Shown piece after piece: positions 38,932 through 52,545 of a DNA stretch of 64,000 nucleotides. Under the pieces are notes generated by a model. It was not told where the DNA came from, did no database searches, and worked only from the letters and a program-made list of their open reading frames with translations. The translations under genes and the position numbers were made by a program. The stretch's first letter is position 1. Every line of letters starts with the position of its first letter. The DNA is from Neodontobutis hainanensis (Eukaryota > Chordata > Actinopteri > Gobiiformes > Odontobutidae): NCBI GenBank assembly GCA_024349245.1, contig JALDNG010002733.1, positions 1 through 64,000 on the forward strand, in the 5' to 3' direction.

Positions 38932-40218
38932 GTGTTTCTATTATGGGTCCAGTGCCATGTTTCTTAAAAGGTGGCTTCACAAGAAAATGTATCAACACAC
39001 AAGAGCAACCCTTGGTGGACATGAGTCTGAAGTCCACCTTCAGGCTCATACAAAATTACAACATACTAAAAAGTAAACACAAACATATCTAACCTCTCTA
39101 ATGCGATGGTTGAACTGCTTCTCTTTGGTGAGACGTCTGATTTTAGATGGCAGTGATAATGATGACGATGATGATACTTTTCCAAGTTTGTGTCAGTTAG
39201 TCTTGAACGGAATAAATTTTTGCAAGAGTCAGTTTTGAAAAGAACTGCTCACAGCAGTAGGTTGTCCCAAACATAGATGCAAACTCATGTGCATGTATCC
39301 TCAGAACGTACATGCAGTTTATAGAAGTCGAGCAGAGGGAGGTTGTTGTATTAAGCTTTGAATTCGTCATTGCTTTGCAGCTCAATAATTTTGTGTTGCA
39401 GGTTATCAGGCACATCAGATGGTTCCACGATGGTTAAACTGTCTGATTTTGCTGTTGAATAAACACCATTGTTCTTTGAGCAGACACAGCTCAACAGAAG
39501 AATAAAAATGCTATAAAAATAAAAGGCTGGAGTTCATTTAACATCAAGTGTAAAATTGAATTAACAAGTTTCTCCTTATTTATTTAAGTTATCCAAAATA
39601 GCAACCATTAACATTAATTTAGTGTTTCAATGCAGAGCATTCATTGCATCATTAAAAGGTTTTTTTAATGTAAAGGGTCCAACAATGAGAGTGGAGCAAA
39701 ACTCCAGCTCTAAAAAAAAAAAAAAAAAAAAAAGAGTGAGTAAAGAAAGGAAGGGTGATATGAAAACTCTGTTATTTTGAGTTGCTGTGAGGAACATTCT
39801 CAATTAACCCAAACAGTGGTTGTGTTGTATCCACTGTCTCCAGACATTTGTCAGAACTGTACCAGAAAATACATACTCGTTTTTTTCTAGTCCCAGGATC
39901 TGGTAATTTTTTCCACATTTTTCCCTTTTGTAAGTGATAATATTCATTCTCCTCCAATATTTGTGTCCCAGTTATTCTTATCGCTTTCTTACCGTGTAGG
40001 GTTGGAATGACACTGATAGTTAGTGCCACTAATAGGTCTCGTTCTTATTGATACATAGAATAGCTTTGCAAAATAGCAAACAAGGCTTTTTATTTAGATC
40101 CCGTTTTAGATCTTTAACTTCTTCAAATCTTTGAGCGCGCTCCGTGTCACAAACAAATGTAATATAAAATCTATTTATTATCAGACTATTTATAGGTTTT
40201 TTCCAGCATTAAAGGTGT

Positions 40219-40290
40219 GCCGTGATCGTATAGTGGTTAGTACTCTGCGTTGTGGTCGCAGCAACCCCGGTTCGAATCCGGGTCACGGCA
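40219..40290 (+). tRNA. tRNA-His-GTG: tRNA-His(GTG), unit 12, intact
   Basis: Full 72-nt copy with complete acceptor, anticodon and T stems, and a TTTT terminator in the CTTCCTTTTAG stretch downstream. Confidence 0.93.
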
Positions 40291-40818
40291 CCAAATGTCA
40301 ACTTCCTTTTAGTTCAGATCAATGACAGAGACGATGGAGAAAGTGTACAATTTAGAATGAATGGTAAGGTTTTAACTCATGAAAGAATGAAACAAAGCAC
40401 ACACATGTAGACAATAGTACAGGATAAGGTTTGCTTTGGCAAAGGTAAACAATACATCATCTTTTATATCATGCTGTAAAAGTGGTAGGAGGCGTATCGT
40501 TCAAGGAGTACCAGGACTTCTTGTCATAATAAACCACTTTTCAACCTGAGGCCCTGGGAGAGAACACTCACCCCTAGCTCTATAGCTACAGTCAAAAGTT
40601 GAGGATTGGAGAAAAGAAAGACAGTTAGATTGTCTAATCAGATAAATCTGATTCAAATCCTCCAAACAGATAAGTTCAGGTTCTGCTCAAACAGACCTGA
40701 AACTTGCAGTGTTCAATGTCAGGTCTTTGAGTAAAAATATTTTTAATTAATGATTTTATAAGTTCATAAAAGCTTGACTTTATGTTTTTAACAGAAACAT
40801 GAGGCATTTTCAAGCCTG

Positions 40819-41345
40819 AGTCCATCCACCTGCTGCCTCAATGTTTTACCCACTAGATTTCTAAAATCAGTACTAAGCAGTTTGTTAACACAACTCACTG
40901 ATTTAGTCAATAGTTCCTTACAGTCTGGAACATTTCTAAAGGCCCTAAAACTGCTGTCATCAAGCCTCTCCTAAAGAAGAGAACTGCTTTGATCCATTAA
41001 AGTCAGGATTCAGACAGAAAGTACTTTGTTTTGGTTGGTAACTGTGTATCAGACCAAATGACCCTGACATGTGGGGTTCCACAGAGGTCTATCTTGGGAC
41101 CCCTATTATTCATGCTTCCTTTGGGCCAGTTGATACGCAGCTGTGACGTATCCTACCATAATTATGCAGATGATACTCAGATTTACATGTCACTCACAGC
41201 AGGTGAAAATGGACCAATCCATTCACTGTGTCAGTCTGACATGTGGATGCAAAATAATTTTCGCCAACTGAACAGAGACAAGACTGGACTAATCATCTTT
41301 GGACCACAGAAAGTGTCAGCAGTCACCTCAAGTCTGTTTCTCTAA
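40819..41345 (+). pseudogene. LINE RT fragment, unit 13
   Basis: YADD-containing stretch at 41031-41345, with the full-length upstream block. Confidence 0.85.
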
Positions 41346-42256
41346 AATCTAAAAATCTGTAATGTTCCTGGTCCAAGCACTGAATTTCACATGAAGGTTG
41401 GATTCTGGTTTATAATTTAGGATTCTAGTTTGCCAGTTGGGTCAAGCTAGAAACAGGTTCCAATGTTTCTAAAAAAGTATATGACTGTACTCGGTAGGTC
41501 ACCCTGAGTCTTTAGCACTAAGTCCCGTTGTAAAATTCCAATGTCCATGAACCCACTACTTAGTTATATTGAATATAAAAATATATTGACCCTACAATAT
41601 TTAAGAGCTGAGATAAAGAGATCCCACTTTAGATTTATTCAATATAACAAAAAGTGGGTTTGTGGACAGTGGAATTTTACAACAGGACTTTAGTTTTCCT
41701 ACTCTTGGGGGCTTGCTGACTTCAGCTAAATAGTTTTTATTGAAATATAAATCTGTGGAGAAGCTTTTGTTCTGCTTTTTTTCAGTTTTTGGTTAAAGAA
41801 AATATGATGGTTAGATGACCATTTAGTGCTGACATGATACTTTAGATATGGACAAAGACACAATGTACATTATATAGATCTAACACGTCTCTTTTGAGGT
41901 GTGTCTCTCCCCAACCATCTTAGCTCAGCCAAGGCCAGAAGCCAGAAACTGCCATCGAAATCAGAGCGAGGGGCCGGAGCAAAGAGTAGCCCCACTGAAC
42001 ACTGAGTACTGAAGGTAGAGCCTGAACAGAATGGGTGCATGTCATTAGATTTAATGCACCAAGGAGACCAAGTGGTTTCAAGGAACGGGAAAACTTAGGG
42101 GATGATTAGACTTTTGACCTAATAGAACATTATACGGGATACTGATGGATTGCTGAAGGTGTTGATCACACCATTACTACGCAAATGCCTTAAAGCAATC
42201 AGGTAGACCACTGAGCTATGGTCCCACTGACAGAGACCTTAAAAACCTTGCTAAGG

Positions 42257-42325
42257 GCATTGGTGGTTCAGTGGTAGAATTCTCGCCTGCCACGCGGGAG
42301 GCCCGGGTTCGATTCGGCTAATGCA
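42257..42325 (+). tRNA. tRNA-Gly-GCC: tRNA-Gly(GCC), unit 13, T-arm 2 nt short
   Basis: The common 69-nt form. Confidence 0.85.
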
Positions 42326-43615
42326 GTGTTTCTATTATGGGTCCAGTGCCATGTTTCTTAAAAGGTGGCTTCACAAGAAAATGTATCAACACACAAGAGC
42401 AACCCTTGGTGGACATGAGTCTGAAGTCCACCTTCAGGCTCATACAAAATTACAACATACTAAAAAGTAAACACAAACATATCTAACCTCTCTAATGCGA
42501 TGGTTGAACTGCTTCTCTTTGGTGAGACGTCTGATTTTAGATGGCAGTGATAATGATGACGATGATGATACTTTTCCAAGTTTGTGTCAGTTAGTCTTGA
42601 ACGGAATAAATTTTTGCAAGAGTCAGTTTTGAAAAGAACTGCTCACAGCAGTAGGTTGTCCCAAACATAGATGCAAACTCATGTGCATGTATCCTCAGAA
42701 CGTACATGCAGTTTATAGAAGTCGAGCAGAGGGAGGTTGTTGTATTAAGCTTTGAATTCGTCATTGCTTTGCAGCTCAATAATTTTGTGTTGCAGGTTAT
42801 CAGGCACATCAGATGGTTCCACGATGGTTAAACTGTCTGATTTTGCTGTTGAATAAACACCATTGTTCTTTGAGCAGACACAGCTCAACAGAAGAATAAA
42901 AATGCTATAAAAATAAAAGGCTGGAGTTCATTTAACATCAAGTGTAAAATTGAATTAACAAGTTTCTCCTTATTTATTTAAGTTATCCAAAATAGCAACC
43001 ATTAACATTAATTTAGTGTTTCAATGCAGAGCATTCATTGCATCATTAAAAGGTTTTTTTTAATGTAAAGGGTCCAACAATGAGAGTGGAGCAAAACTCC
43101 AGCTCTAAAAAAAAAAAAAAAAAAAAAAGAGTGAGTAAAGAAAGGAAGGGTGATATGAAAACTCTGTTATTTTGAGTTGCTGTGAGGAACATTCTCAATT
43201 AACCCAAACAGTGGTTGTGTTGTATCCACTGTCTCCAGACATTTGTCAGAACTGTACCAGAAAATACATACTCGTTTTTTTCTAGTCCCAGGATCTGGTA
43301 ATTTTTTCCACATTTTTCCCTTTTGTAAGTGATAATATTCATTCTCCTCCAATATTTGTGTCCCAGTTATTCTTATCGCTTTCTTACCGTGTAGGGTTGG
43401 AATGACACTGATAGTTAGTGCCACTAATAGGTCTCGTTCTTATTGATACATAGAATAGCTTTGCAAAATAGCAAACAAGGCTTTTATTTAGATCCCGTTT
43501 TAGATCTTTAACTTCTTCAAATCTTTGAGCGCGCGCTCCGTGTCACAAACAAATGTAATATAAAATCTATTTATTATCAGACTATTTATAGTTTTTTTTC
43601 CAGCATTAAAGGTGT

Positions 43616-43687
43616 GCCGTGATCGTATAGTGGTTAGTACTCTGCGTTGTGGTCGCAGCAACCCCGGTTCGAATCCGGGTCACGGCA
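43616..43687 (+). tRNA. tRNA-His-GTG: tRNA-His(GTG), unit 13, intact
   Basis: Full 72-nt copy, same sequence as units 5 and 12. Confidence 0.93.
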
Positions 43688-44217
43688 CCAAATGTCAACT
43701 TCCTTTTAGTTCAGATCAATGACAGAGACGATGGAGAAAGTGTACAATTTAGAATGAATGGTAAGGTTTTAACTCATGAAAGAATGAAACAAAGCACACA
43801 CATGTAGACAATAGTACAGGATAAGGTTTGCTTTGGCAAAGGTAAACAATACATCATCTTTTATATCATGCTGTAAAAGTGGTAGGAGGCGTATCGTTCA
43901 AGGAGTACCAGGACTTCTTGTCATAATAAACCACTTTTCAACCTGAGGCCCTGGGAGAGAACACTCACCCCTAGCTCTATAGCTACAGTCAAAAGTTGAG
44001 GATTGGAGAAAAGAAAGACAGTTAGATTGTCTAATCAGATAAATCTGATTCAAATCCCCTCCAAACAGATAAGTTCAGGTTCTGCTCAAACAGACCTGAA
44101 ACTTGCAGTGTTCAATGTCAGGTCTTTGAGTAAAAATATTTTTAATTAATGATTTTATAAGTTCATAAAAGCTTGACTTTATGTTTTTAACAGAAACATG
44201 AGGCATTTTCAAGCCTG

Positions 44218-44744
44218 AGTCCATCCACCTGCTGCCTCAATGTTTTACCCACTAGATTTCTAAAATCAGTACTAAGCAGTTTGTTAACACAACTCACTGA
44301 TTTAGTCAATAGTTCCTTACAGTCTGGAACATTTCTAAAGGCCCTAAAACTGCTGTCATCAAGCCTCTCCTAAAGAAGAGAACTGCTTTGATCCATTAAA
44401 GTCAGGATTCAGACAGAAAGTACTTTGTTTTGGTTGGTAACTGTGTATCAGACCAAATGACCCTGACATGTGGGGTTCCACAGAGGTCTATCTTGGGACC
44501 CCTATTATTCATGCTTCCTTTGGGCCAGTTGATACGCAGCTGTGACGTATCCTACCATAATTATGCAGATGATACTCAGATTTACATGTCACTCACAGCA
44601 GGTGAAAATGGACCAATCCATTCACTGTGTCAGTCTGACATGTGGATGCAAAATAATTTTCGCCAACTGAACAGAGACAAGACTGGACTAATCATCTTTG
44701 GACCACAGAAAGTGTCAGCAGTCACCTCAAGTCTGTTTCTCTAA
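44218..44744 (+). pseudogene. LINE RT fragment, unit 14
   Basis: YADD-containing stretch at 44430-44744, with the full-length upstream block. Confidence 0.85.
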
Positions 44745-45654
44745 AATCTAAAAATCTGTAATGTTCCTGGTCCAAGCACTGAATTTCACATGAAGGTTGG
44801 ATTCTGGTTTATAATTTAGGATTCTAGTTTGCCAGTTGGGTCAAGCTAGAAACAGGTTCCAATGTTTCTAAAAAAGTATATGACTGTACTCGGTAGGTCA
44901 CCCTGAGTCTTTAGCACTAAGTCCCGTTGTAAAATTCCAATGTCCATGAACCCACTACTTAGTTATATTGAATATAAAAATATATTGACCCTACAATATT
45001 TAAGAGCTGAGATAAAGAGATCCCACTTTAGATTTATTCAATATAACAAAAAGTGGGTTTGTGGACAGTGGAATTTTACAACAGGACTTTAGTTTTCCTA
45101 CTCTTGGGGCTTGCTGACTTCAGCTAAATAGTTTTTATTGAAATATAAATCTGTGGAGAAGCTTTTGTTCTGCTTTTTTTCAGTTTTTGGTTAAAGAAAA
45201 TATGATGGTTAGATGACCATTTAGTGCTGACATGATACTTTAGATATGGACAAAGACACAATGTACATTATATAGATCTAACACGTCTCTTTTGAGGTGT
45301 GTCTCTCCCCAACCATCTTAGCTCAGCCAAGGCCAGAAGCCAGAAACTGCCATCGAAATCAGAGCGAGGGGCCGGAGCAAAGAGTAGCCCCACTGAACAC
45401 TGAGTACTGAAGGTAGAGCCTGAACAGAATGGGTGCATGTCATTAGATTTAATGCACCAAGGAGACCAAGTGGTTTCAAGGAACGGGAAAACTTAGGGGA
45501 TGATTAGACTTTTGACCTAATAGAACATTATACGGGATACTGATGGATTGCTGAAGGTGTTGATCACACCATTACTACGCAAATGCCTTAAAGCAATCAG
45601 GTAGACCACTGAGCTATGGTCCCACTGACAGAGACCTTAAAAACCTTGCTAAGG

Positions 45655-45722
45655 GCATTGGTGGTTCAGTGGTAGAATTCTCGCCTGCCACGCGGAGGCC
45701 CGGGTTCGATTCGGCTAATGCA
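45655..45722 (+). tRNA. tRNA-Gly-GCC: tRNA-Gly(GCC), unit 14, 3 nt short
   Basis: Lacks one G in the anticodon-stem 3' strand plus the two T-arm bases, as in unit 8. Confidence 0.8.
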
Positions 45723-47008
45723 GTGTTTCTATTATGGGTCCAGTGCCATGTTTCTTAAAAGGTGGCTTCACAAGAAAATGTATCAACACACAAGAGCAAC
45801 CCTTGGTGGACATGAGTCTGAAGTCCACCTTCAGGCTCATACAAAATTACAACATACTAAAAAGTAAACACAAACATATCTAACCTCTCTAATGCGATGG
45901 TTGAACTGCTTCTCTTTGGTGAGACGTCTGATTTTAGATGGCAGTGATAATGATGACGATGATGATACTTTTCCAAGTTTGTGTCAGTTAGTCTTGAACG
46001 GAATAAATTTTTGCAAGAGTCAGTTTTGAAAAGAACTGCTCACAGCAGTAGGTTGTCCCAAACATAGATGCAAACTCATGTGCATGTATCCTCAGAACGT
46101 ACATGCAGTTTATAGAAGTCGAGCAGAGGGAGGTTGTTGTATTAAGCTTTGAATTCGTCATTGCTTTGCAGCTCAATAATTTTGTGTTGCAGGTTATCAG
46201 GCACATCAGATGGTTCCACGATGGTTAAACTGTCTGATTTTGCTGTTGAATAAACACCATTGTTCTTTGAGCAGACACAGCTCAACAGAAGAATAAAAAT
46301 GCTATAAAAATAAAAGGCTGGAGTTCATTTAACATCAAGTGTAAAATTGAATTAACAAGTTTCTCCTTATTTATTTAAGTTATCCAAAATAGCAACCATT
46401 AACATTAATTTAGTGTTTCAATGCAGAGCATTCATTGCATCATTAAAAGGTTTTTTTAATGTAAAGGGTCCAACAATGAGAGTGGAGCAAAACTCCAGCT
46501 CTAAAAAAAAAAAAAAAAAAAGAGTGAGTAAAGAAAGGAAGGGTGATATGAAAACTCTGTTATTTTGAGTTGCTGTGAGGAACATTCTCAATTAACCCAA
46601 ACAGTGGTTGTGTTGTATCCACTGTCTCCAGACATTTGTCAGAACTGTACCAGAAAATACATACTCGTTTTTTTCTAGTCCCAGGATCTGGTAATTTTTT
46701 CCACATTTTTCCCTTTTGTAAGTGATAATATTCATTCTCCTCCAATATTTGTGTCCCAGTTATTCTTATCGCTTTCTTACCGTGTAGGGTTGGAATGACA
46801 CTGATAGTTAGTGCCACTAATAGGTCTCGTTCTTATTGATACATAGAATAGCTTTGCAAAATAGCAAACAAGGCTTTTATTTAGATCCCGTTTTAGATCT
46901 TTAACTTCTTCAAATCTTTGAGCGCGCGCTCCGTGTCACAAACAAATGTAATATAAAATCTATTTATTATCAGACTATTTATAGTTTTTTTTCCAGCATT
47001 AAAGGTGT

Positions 47009-47079
47009 GCCGTGATCGTATAGTGGTTAGTACTCTGCGTTGTGGTCGCAGCAACCCCGGTTCGAATCTGGTCACGGCA
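47009..47079 (+). tRNA. tRNA-His-GTG: tRNA-His(GTG), unit 14, T-arm 1 nt short
   Basis: The 71-nt CTGG form. Confidence 0.85.
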
Positions 47080-47606
47080 CCAAATGTCAACTTCCTTTTA
47101 GTTCAGATCAATGACAGAGACGATGGAGAAAGTGTACAATTTAGAATGAATGGTAAGGTTTTAACTCATGAAAGAATGAAACAAAGCACACACATGTAGA
47201 CAATAGTACAGGATAAGGTTTGCTTTGGCAAAGGTAAACAATACATCATCTTTTATATCATGCTGTAAAAGTGGTAGGAGGCGATCGTTCAAGGAGTACC
47301 AGGACTTCTTGTCATAATAAACCACTTTTCAACCTGAGGCCCTGGGAGAGAACACTCACCCCTAGCTCTATAGCTACAGTCAAAAGTTGAGGATTGGAGA
47401 AAAGAAAGACAGTTAGATTGTCTAATCAGATAAATCTGATTCAAATCCTCCAAACAGATAAGTTCAGGTTCTGCTCAAACAGACCTGAAACTTGCAGTGT
47501 TCAATGTCAGGTCTTTGAGTAAAAATATTTTTAATTAATGATTTTATAAGTTCATAAAAGCTTGACTTTATGTTTTTAACAGAAACATGAGGCATTTTCA
47601 AGCCTG

Positions 47607-48133
47607 AGTCCATCCACCTGCTGCCTCAATGTTTTACCCACTAGATTTCTAAAATCAGTACTAAGCAGTTTGTTAACACAACTCACTGATTTAGTCAATA
47701 GTTCCTTACAGTCTGGAACATTTCTAAAGGCCCTAAAACTGCTGTCATCAAGCCTCTCCTAAAGAAGAGAACTGCTTTGATCCATTAAAGTCAGGATTCA
47801 GACAGAAAGTACTTTGTTTTGGTTGGTAACTGTGTATCAGACCAAATGACCCTGACATGTGGGGTTCCACAGAGGTCTATCTTGGGACCCCTATTATTCA
47901 TGCTTCCTTTGGGCCAGTTGATACGCAGCTGTGACGTATCCTACCATAATTATGCAGATGATACTCAGATTTACATGTCACTCACAGCAGGTGAAAATGG
48001 ACCAATCCATTCACTGTGTCAGTCTGACATGTGGATGCAAAATAATTTTCGCCAACTGAACAGAGACAAGACTGGACTAATCATCTTTGGACCACAGAAA
48101 GTGTCAGCAGTCACCTCAAGTCTGTTTCTCTAA
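47607..48133 (+). pseudogene. LINE RT fragment, unit 15
   Basis: YADD-containing stretch at 47819-48133. It lies about 530 bp left of the LTR-element insertion in the same unit. Confidence 0.85.
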
Positions 48134-48658
48134 AATCTAAAAATCTGTAATGTTCCTGGTCCAAGCACTGAATTTCACATGAAGGTTGGATTCTGGTTTA
48201 TAATTTAGGATTCTAGTTTGCCAGTTGAGTCAAGCTAGAAACAGGTTCCAATGTTTCTAAAAAAGTATATGACTGTACTCGGTAGGTCACCCTGAGTCTT
48301 TAGCACTAAGTCCCGTTGTAAAATTCCAATGTCCATGAACCCACTACTTAGTTATATTGAATATAAAAATATATTGACCCTACAATATTTAAGAGCTGAG
48401 ATAAAGAGATCCCACTTTAGATTTATTCAATATAACAAAAAAGTGGGTTTGTGGACAGTGGAATTTTCCAACAGGACTTTAGTTTTCCTACTCTTGGGGG
48501 CTTGCTGACTTCAGCTAAATAGTTTTTATTGAAATATAAATCTGTGGAGAAGCTTTTGTTCTGCTTTTTTTCAGTTTTTGGTTAAAGAAAATATGATGGT
48601 TAGATGACCATTTAGTGCTGACATGATACTTTAGATATGGACACAGACACAATGTACA

Positions 48659-48662
48659 TAAT
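48659..48662. repeat. Target-site duplication, left (TAAT)
   Basis: TAAT directly precedes TGTAG of the left LTR. Other units read TTAT at this place, so the target carried one substitution or acquired it after insertion. Confidence 0.8.
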
Positions 48663-50589
48663 TGTAGTGAATATGGTCGTATTAATAATTAATGTGAATA
48701 TTAATTATGAAATTTAATAATTAATATTTTGCTTATCAAAATATTAATTTCTTTCGCACCACCTTAGTTTTAACAGTTCTAAGGAAACTGATTAGCCTAG
48801 TCTCATTAATCTAAAGGTAGTAAATTCTTCTCTCTTTTGAAAGTTCTCAATTAAACAATGAAACATTAAATGTCTTTATGGGGTTTTATTAAAGATTATA
48901 AAGTTAAACAGTGAATAATGACAGGGGAAATGACACAAAGGAATAGTTATTGACACATAAATGGGTAAATCAAAGAACGATAAACTTGTTTTCAGAGGAT
49001 TTTGTGAAACAAAAGGAATTATTGATTATTGATTCTATTATTAACTGAGGGGATTTTACGGAGCGTTTAGAGGGGTTCGATGATGGTTTCTGATGCTAAG
49101 GCTACTATGTTTAGACAGTTTAGACGCCAAACTTGTGTAACGTTTTGACTCACCCTGGGGTAGTATTCGGTCTCAGGTCTTAGCGACTAGGACTCCAGAG
49201 GGTTCTGCAGAACCCTGTCGCATCCGGTGACTTTGTCGCCTCCAGGATGGCCTTCTGTTTCCACTCTCCAGAGGGGCCGCCGTCGGAGATTCAAAAGCGC
49301 CTCGTTACTGTCACAACTAGCCAAGCCTTTAGCATCAGCGTCGTGCATCGAGTAAAATCGAGTCCTTCAAAGTTATTAAGTCCACTGGAGAAGGTTTAGC
49401 GGCTGTGTTGCTGGCTTAAACTTGCTCGAGAAAGCTAGATTTTAGTCAAGCTAACTCTTGAGCAGGCAGGAAATCTTCAAAATAAAGCGAGGCAACTTCC
49501 TTTGTTGGCAGGCTGGCAGGAAGTAAGCTACTTTGAGCAGCTGTGTGAAGGAAACTTTATCGCGGCAAGCTAAACTTGCAGGCTTTAAAGTACAAAGAAA
49601 ATTTACTCGTTACACGAGGTCAGAAGCTTGAAAGGGTTTAGGCCTACGGCCCTGAACGGACAAGAGGTCCAGTGCGAAGTAAAGACGCAGACGAAGAGTA
49701 GAGAGAGAAGCAGAGAACGTGTTTTTGGCTGTGCGCCAGTTTTAACACCTCTGGACGGGTGTGTCTTGCGAAGGAAGGCATTGCTTTGGAGTCTAAATGT
49801 TTAAACTAAGTCTTAACATTCCTTTTGTTTCACCCTATTTTCCATGGTTTTCGTAAAACACACAAAAACATTTGTACTTGCAGGATTGTGCAAAGAAACA
49901 TTTGTCAGACTTATTATAAAAACATATATTCATTACATTTTATTAACATAAAACGTAACTCTGTAGAAATGGAATAAGGAATTAGTTGCCTTGTAAAACT
50001 CTGCATCTTGAAACAAACAGTATAATTGTTAGTACATTCACAATCTTTCTAAGTAATAAAATAACAAAATGTCCTTTAATGAAATAACACCAAATGTCCT
50101 TCTTGAGTGCAGAGTCATTTGTCCAGTTAAACCAAAGGGGTAGTGTTTGACCATACAAAACTTAGTTTTGGTTGGAACAAACGATTCCTCCGTCCTTCAG
50201 GATAGCTACGAGGTTCTGGGTAAAGCTGAATCAACAATGTTATCTCACAGAATTTATGGCTTTTCGACATGGTACCTAGCGGTCTTTGGTGTTCCATGTG
50301 TCACCTTTGACACGGTGCTGGGTAGAACGAAGTTCCAATTCTTATAAAAGCAAAAACAAAGTCATTAATAACGTTTCTGTCCTTGGCAAAACACGTTTGT
50401 GTCCTTTTATCTGAAAGAAAACGGGGTTAGCATGTCTTCTCCTCAAGATTTACATCCACGGCCTGTCTCTGAGGCCGATGGTGAAACAGTTGTTAATCTT
50501 GAAGACCCTTAGTGAAACAGTTTGGAGGTCTGTAAGTGATTAAACAAATGTTATAATCCGTGTGGCGTTCTGGAGGCTGATCTGCTACA
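48663..50589 (-). repeat. 3' LTR (left copy, 1927 bp)
   Basis: It matches the right LTR along its whole length with few substitutions but many small G/C-rich losses: TTTCGCACC against TTTCGGGGCACC, GTCGGAG against GTAGGCCCGGGAG, TTAAGTCC against TTGCGAAGTCC, and TTTGGAGTC against a run of seven G. Candidate poly(A) signal AATAAA on the - strand at 48885-48890. A 13-bp perfect inverted repeat (AATTAATATTTTG) lies at 48719-48749, and a 16-bp palindrome GGGTTCTGCAGAACCC at 49200-49215. Short open frames inside it are not conserved in the other LTR and are not genes. Confidence 0.92.
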
Positions 50590-50590
50590 G

Positions 50591-50600
50591 TCCCCCTTTC
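50591..50600 (-). promoter_or_regulatory. Polypurine tract
   Basis: GAAAGGGGGA on the - strand, one base from the 3' LTR. This is the usual position and composition of the plus-strand primer in LTR elements, and it supports the - strand orientation. Confidence 0.75.
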
Positions 50601-51428
50601 AAGACGAATCTGGTTCCACAAGTTTCGTGTCGACATCCTTGCAGACCAGGAGTAAGCCACACGTTAAACACATAGTTTGGCGTCATAACAAGTGTAATGA
50701 TGCAAACTTGATTAAAGGAAATGTATCTAAGTGTAAAGGGGCCTTTACTGGTTTTGTATTATATCCGTTGCTAATGGAGAAAGGTTAAGTTTATCACTTC
50801 AAAGAAGGGCTTGTTGGGAATAAAGAAATGAGAGAGTTGTCTCAATTAGTTTGTTTAAAGTTTAGGGAGTTATTTATAATAAAGAAAATACGTTAGGAGA
50901 ATCATAACTTGGAGGGACTTTGCATGCATTTAGGGACAAGGACAAACGTAGTGATTATATAAGGGACATAATGGTTATGCGTGATCCTTCAAAGAATTCT
51001 TCTCATTGCTAGGCTGTCCACCGAGGAGCTGATGTCTATGAGCGTGTCATTTATCAGCAAGGCGACCATTTGAGTGTGTGTATGGTCGACAGTTTGGTTT
51101 GGTTGGTTTTAGAGTCTCACTGTGAGTGCTTACCACTGACACAGTGTCTTTCGACGTTCCTAACCGCTTGGAGTTGCTGCTGTTACTCGAGACTTGTCTA
51201 TTACAGTGGAAATGTTAGCGGTATTCGCCAGAGCACCCGAGGTTACGCAAGGTACACACAGCGGCGGTTGCAACGAGAATTGATTCATTGACAGAGAAAA
51301 CTAGAGTTATCAGTTACAGTTATTGAATTACTCACAGTTACCACTGAAAGGTGAAAAGAGTTAGGAAATCAGAGTTAGAGAGAGGTTAGTTGTTAGTGGT
51401 TACTGCGAGCTAAGGGATCTGTTTGAGA
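50601..51428. other. Non-coding tail between integrase and 3' LTR
   Basis: About 0.83 kb after the integrase stop. There is no envelope-like frame, signal peptide or transmembrane stretch on the element strand. A + strand open frame at 51070-51291 is antisense to the element and unsupported. Confidence 0.6.
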
Positions 51429-52545
51429 CTACTTGGGAGCGTGAATGTCCCCTGTAGATCCCATGGGGGTTTTGTGCAACTTTATCTGGTTGCGGTGTAT
51501 CCACTTGAGAGTGGGTTTCTTTCTACCTTTGGTGATCTTTATCTGACACACCTCCGGGGATAGTTTGTTGACACTGGTGTACGGTCTCGCCCAACGCGGG
51601 AGGAATTTCCGCGTCAGTCGGTTGGTACCACCGTTTGTTTGTCCAGTGAGTTGGCTGCACATGTAGTACCACACTTTGTCTCCCACCTGTAGTTTGTCTC
51701 TAGATGACTTTTGGTCATAATAGGCCTTACGTCCTTCTACACTTTTGCCTAGTTTTTCCTGGGCAAAGGCGAAGGTGGTTCTCAGGTGCGCTTGGAGATC
51801 GGCCATGTACTGGTGTGTGGTATAGGCCGTAGTGATGTTAGCTTCTCCTGGCTGATACAGTAAGTGTAGGGGAAGCGCCATCTGCCTACCGGTCATGAGC
51901 TCAAACGGGAGACTCCGGTCGCCGTGTGTGGCGTGGTTCTGATAGCCATCAGGACCAAGGGCAGTTTGACGTCCCAGTCTCGGTGATTAGATGCGACATA
52001 TTTCGTTAGGATGTCGATCACCGTTCGGTTTGCTCTTTCTACTTGGCCTGAGGACTGGGGTGGTGGCTGGCGTGGAGTTTTGCTTTTACGCCCATGGTTT
52101 GCCACAGTTGTTTCATCACCTCGGCTGTGAAGTGAGTACCACGGTCAGAATCGACCTTACAAGGTAAGCGAATCTGGAGAACACGTGGTTCATGAGTAGA
52201 AAGGCTGTTGTCTGTGCCGTGTCGTTTGGGGCTGGAAGTCCTTCCACCCATTTAGTGAAGGCACAGGTGACCATTAGGATGTATTTGTTGCCCCTTGTTG
52301 ATTTAGTCAGGGTCCCATCCAATCGATTTGGAGGTCAGACCACGGAAAGAAATGCCCCTTCTTTGTAAGGGTGCACGATGGAGTGGTCGTGTCAGTTGAA
52401 ATTGGCAGCATACTAGGCAGCCTTTGATGTATTCTGCCACGTCCATTTGCATGTGTGGCCAGTATGCCACTTGTTGAAGTGCCTGGTGTGTTGCGCGAAC
52501 ACCTCTGTGGCCTGCTACAGGAGCGCCATGTGCGTGCGTTAGCAT
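51429..52545 (-). pseudogene. Integrase, split over several frames
   Basis: Retroelement integrase, which joins the DNA copy to the host chromosome. The zinc-binding HHCC domain is at 52530-52408: H-x6-H in HGAPVAGH, then CLVC. The catalytic core shows all three acidic residues: D in LQIDWMGP (52324-52322), D in DSDRGTHF (52146-52144), and E in GQVERANRT (52039-52037). The last two are about 35 residues apart, as expected for D-D-35-E. The C-terminal frame (51896-51429) ends with a WARPYTSV block and a KWIHRNQIK block, like the GPY/F module of Ty3/gypsy and some retroviral integrases. The domain lies in at least four short overlapping frames (52545-52303, 52322-52116, 52251-52039, 52105-51893, 51896-51429). 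The first break is at a G5 run near 52551. Broken as written; part of the damage may be sequencing error. Confidence 0.9.

Noticed and set aside
1..48658. CRISPR array or satellite of short period
   Set aside because: The period is 3.39 kb with internal genes; there are no short direct repeats with unique spacers.
49801..50589. Short + strand frames inside the LTRs (50147-50347, 60324-60509, 59850-60035)
   Set aside because: The two LTRs give different translations because of small indels, and no motif is visible.
50601..51428. Possible env gene after integrase
   Set aside because: No long - strand frame, signal peptide or membrane segment exists in this 0.8 kb.
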